Assembly: GCA_020859745.1 (NCBI GenBank)
Contig: JAJBVQ010000034.1
Span: forward strand, 1 to 8,586
DNA length: 8,586 bases
Reading direction: 5' to 3'
Origin: Rikenellaceae bacterium
GTDB lineage: Bacteria; Bacteroidota; Bacteroidia; Bacteroidales; Rikenellaceae
Below, piece by piece: positions 6,328-8,586 of this stretch. A program made the translations under genes and the position numbers. A model generated the notes under the pieces. That model searched no databases, had not been told where the DNA came from, and was given only the letters and a program-made list of their open reading frames with translations. Within the stretch, counting starts at the first letter, position 1, and each line of letters begins with the position of its first letter.

Positions 6328-6379
6328 GTTTTGGACGCCGGATGTCTAAAAAATAGACACTTTGTCGAATTGTCTGAAA
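6321..6379 (+). promoter_or_regulatory. Tandem phased operator/enhancer sites TGTC-N9-GACA
   Basis: Site 1 is TGTCTAAGTTTTGGACG (6321-6337), site 2 is TGTCTAAAAAATAGACA (6343-6359, with perfect TGTCTA/TAGACA arms), and a weaker site 3 is TGTCGAATTGTCTGAAA (6363-6379, left half only). Starts are 22 and 20 bp apart, about two helical turns, so the sites face the same side of the DNA. Centres of sites 1 and 2 lie about 99 and 77 bp upstream of the -12 GC of the sigma-54-like promoter, the usual range for an NtrC-family enhancer. Inference: binding sites of an NtrC-type response regulator controlling the transporter gene. Site 1 overlaps the end of the upstream coding region. Confidence 0.6.
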
Positions 6380-6413
6380 TGTAAATAACTGATATTTATA
6401 TTATTATGTTCTT

Positions 6414-6429
6414 TGGCATAATTTCGGCA
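6414..6429 (+). promoter_or_regulatory. Sigma-54 (-24/-12) promoter for the ABC permease gene
   Basis: TGGCAT-AATTT-CGGCA matches the RpoN consensus TGGCAC-N5-TTGCA at 8 of 11 specified positions, with the near-invariant GG (6415-6416) and GC (6427-6428) correctly separated by 10 bases. Transcription would start near 6440, giving a leader of about 25 nt before ATG 6465. No TAnnTTTG box competes in this stretch. Phased palindromic sites upstream support activator-dependent use. Confidence 0.6.
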
Positions 6430-6464
6430 AGAAAATAAATATCTAACCAGCACAGGTAAATACG

Positions 6465-8586
6465 ATGGGTAACTCTTTTCAACTGAAATCTTTCTGGAAT
6501 TTCCTGAAACGCAACAAATTATTCACGGCGATCAATATTTTCGGTTTCGCCGTGTCGCTGACTTTCGTGATCCTGATGGGGCTTTATGTCCAGGACGAGA
6601 TGTCGGTGAACGATTCGCAATCGAACAAAGAGCGGGTCTTTTGGCTCAGGAACGAACAGAACAGCAATTTTTCCTGTCCGGTCGCGGCTGACCTGAAAAA
6701 CCGCTTTCCGGAGATCGAGGCCACGATGCGGATCAAGGATATGAATTGGAGCATTACGGACGGGACGCGCGAGAGCAAACTGGGGCTGGTCCTGCTGGCC
6801 GATTCGTCATTCGTGACGATGTTTGACCTGCCTTGGGTCGAAGGTTCGCCGGAGCATGCCATGCGCACGCGCAACGATGTGATTATCAGTGAGGCCTGTG
6901 CACGCACGTGGTTCGGCAGCGAACCGGCCCTGGGCAAGACGATCCGGGTCAACGACAAGGAGCGGATCGTGACGGGAGTCTACCGGGATCTGAAAGATAC
7001 CCATTTTAAGGCGGCGGAGGTGATCCTGCCTTTTGAGAATGTGACGGAATACTGGGGGAACGACATTCTGACCAACTACGGTAATTGCAGCTTCGATATG
7101 TATATAATGACCAAGCCAAGCGTGAAATTCACGCAGGAAAAGGTCGGGGAGATGCGGGACTACCTGACGACCTTTTTCTGGCTGTTCAAAGACGAACGGG
7201 TCAAAGAGCTGATCGCCGAACCGGTATCGGAGGTCTATTTCACGGAAAGGCCCGGCAATCATATGCGGGCCAACAGTAAAAGTTTCCTGTTGGTGCTGAG
7301 TGTCACGGCATTGCTGATCCTGTTGTTCGCGGTGATCAACTATATCAACCTGTCGGTGGCTCAAAGCGGCTTCCGGGCGCAGGAGGCGGCCACGCGACGG
7401 TTGCTGGGCGGCTCTAAGGGAAGCCTGTTCGCCGGTTTCATACTCGAATCGCTGATCATCTGTTTCGTGTCGCTCTGTATCGCCGTACTTCTGGCCGCAT
7501 TAGCGGAACCGTGGTTCCAGCAGGTGATGTGGACCAAGATTTCAGTCGCAAACAGTTTCACGGCGGAGCATATCCTGCTGGCTTTGGGGGGAGTCGCGGT
7601 GATCGGGGTTATTTCGGGACTGGTTCCGGCCTATGTTTTGACGCGTTTCAAGCCGATCGACGTGGTGCGGGGAACGTTCCGGCGGCAGACGAAGATGGTG
7701 TACAGCAAGGTGCTGATCGCGTTCCAGTACTGTATCACGATCGTATTGTTGGGGGCTACGATCACGATCGTCCGCCAGCTCGACTTTATGTGCAATTCGG
7801 ACTTGGGGTTCGACCACGATAATATCTTGGTGATGGATTATGCGCCGGGGCGGAACGGCTCGACCGATGGCTTGCGTAATGTCCTGATGGCTGTTCCGGG
7901 AGTCGAAAAAGTGGGTTTTGCGCAGGGGAATCCGGTGACGGGTTCGAACAACAACTCGTTCGACTGGAAGGGTAAGAACATGAGTTTCCAGGTGATCGGG
8001 CTGGACAGCGTCTCTTACGGGATGATGAATTTCAAAGTCCTGAAACGCACGGGCGTGGACGACCGGAATGCGGTGTGGCTGAACAGCGTGGCGTGGAACG
8101 ACCTGGAGCTGACGGACGATGCCCCGGTATTCAAAATCTGGAATAACGATTACAAAGTTGCCGGGATATTGGAGGATTACCATATCGACAATATGGAAAA
8201 ACCGATCGGTTCGGTGATGGTGCGGGTGATGGGGGCGAACGAGTGGCCGTGGGATGTGTTGGTGCAGGTGTCGGGACAGGATCAGTTCGCTGTGGCCGAC
8301 CGGGTGCGGGAGGAATATGTGAAGTATAACGGCGGCACTCCGGTCGAGTCGGTCTTTATGGACGATGCGATCCAGCAACAGTATTCCACACAGAAGCGGA
8401 TGGCGGAGATCATCACTTCGCTGTCGCTGCTGGCGATCCTGATCTCTGCTTTGGGTATGCTGGCTATGTCCACTTATTTCATGCGTCAGCGTGCGCAGGA
8501 GGTGGCCGTGAGAAAGGTATTCGGCGCGACTGACCGCGAGGTGCTCACCCGTTTGGTTATGAGTTTCCTGAAGTTGGTCTTGGTGG
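6465..8586 (+). CDS. FtsX/MacB-type ABC transporter permease (3' end cut off)
   Basis: The frame of 707 codons from ATG 6465 is still open at the right edge; family members are usually about 770-800 residues, so about 70-90 residues are missing. Seen: a first membrane span at about 20-42 after a basic N-terminus (LKSFWNFLKRNKLFTAINIFGFAVS), a MacB-like extracytoplasmic domain at about 43-272 (RNDVIISEACARTWFG 136-151, LGKTIRVNDKERIVTGVYRD 156-175), and an FtsX block with spans at about 273-297, 322-345 and 371-393 and the coupling motif AQEAATRRLLGGSKGSLF (305-322). A second half repeats the layout: span at about 415-435, outer domain 436-647, span 648-671, motif RAQEVAVRKVFGATDREVL (676-694). 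Known: such double-unit permeases work with a separate ATPase in export or mechanotransmission at the inner membrane. Substrate is unknown and no ATPase gene lies in view. It appears to start a sigma-54-controlled unit. Confidence 0.9.
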   Translation, partial: MGNSFQLKSFWNFLKRNKLFTAINIFGFAVSLTFVILMGLYVQDEMSVNDSQSNKERVFWLRNEQNSNFSCPVAADLKNRFPEIEATMRIKDMNWSITDGTRESKLGLVLLADSSFVTMFDLPWVEGSPEHAMRTRNDVIISEACARTWFGSEPALGKTIRVNDKERIVTGVYRDLKDTHFKAAEVILPFENVTEYWGNDILTNYGNCSFDMYIMTKPSVKFTQEKVGEMRDYLTTFFWLFKDERVKELIAEPVSEVYFTERPGNHMRANSKSFLLVLSVTALLILLFAVINYINLSVAQSGFRAQEAATRRLLGGSKGSLFAGFILESLIICFVSLCIAVLLAALAEPWFQQVMWTKISVANSFTAEHILLALGGVAVIGVISGLVPAYVLTRFKPIDVVRGTFRRQTKMVYSKVLIAFQYCITIVLLGATITIVRQLDFMCNSDLGFDHDNILVMDYAPGRNGSTDGLRNVLMAVPGVEKVGFAQGNPVTGSNNNSFDWKGKNMSFQVIGLDSVSYGMMNFKVLKRTGVDDRNAVWLNSVAWNDLELTDDAPVFKIWNNDYKVAGILEDYHIDNMEKPIGSVMVRVMGANEWPWDVLVQVSGQDQFAVADRVREEYVKYNGGTPVESVFMDDAIQQQYSTQKRMAEIITSLSLLAILISALGMLAMSTYFMRQRAQEVAVRKVFGATDREVLTRLVMSFLKLVLV

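Noticed and set aside
8282..8473. Minus-strand frames opposite the permease gene (7542-8378, 8282-8473 and others)
   Set aside because: They are shadows. The plus-strand frame gives a continuous FtsX/MacB-type protein with both conserved coupling motifs.

Overview
The window looks like part of the chromosome of a GC-rich member of the Bacteroidales, most likely an Alistipes-like (Rikenellaceae) organism. The reasons are GC-rich coding DNA with short AT-rich gaps, genes without strong Shine-Dalgarno sites, TAnnTTTG-like -7 boxes, a secreted Porphyromonas/Bacteroides-type dipeptidyl peptidase IV, and a FtsX/MacB-like permease of the kind abundant in Bacteroidetes. The genus is an inference from style and family resemblance, not a database match.

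Layout. On the minus strand, 1-1692 encodes the N-terminal 564 residues of a large multi-spanning membrane protein. It is probably a sensor histidine kinase whose catalytic part lies beyond the left edge. It sits 23 bp downstream of rlmH (1716-2192, minus), the 23S rRNA pseudouridine-1915 methyltransferase, so the two probably form an operon. A 374-bp divergent gap (2193-2566) holds TAnnTTTG-like boxes on both strands, a very GC-rich inverted-repeat element that looks like a dispersed repeat, and a perfect 8-bp stem-loop. On the plus strand follow nadC (2567-3427, quinolinate phosphoribosyltransferase, NAD synthesis) and a dipeptidyl peptidase IV gene (3427-5589), joined by a TAATG stop/start overlap.

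The second gap (5590-5937) is the most unusual part. It contains a 142-nt stretch (5691-5832) that folds almost end to end into one long interrupted rod. I read it as an unassigned structured RNA, either a free small RNA (6S-like in outline) or a leader of the next gene. It is followed by two mutually exclusive GC-rich hairpins just before an unrecognised 129-residue protein gene (5938-6327).

The stop codon of that small gene lies inside the first of two or three helically phased TGTC-N9-GAC(A) sites. These sit about 75-100 bp upstream of a good sigma-54 (-24/-12) promoter match at 6414-6429, which would drive a FtsX/MacB-type ABC transporter permease (6465 to the right edge, partial). The simplest reading is an NtrC-family response regulator binding these sites to switch on the transporter. 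Whether the kinase at the left edge belongs to that circuit cannot be judged from this window.

I saw no tRNA, rRNA, CRISPR array, transposase or phage gene.
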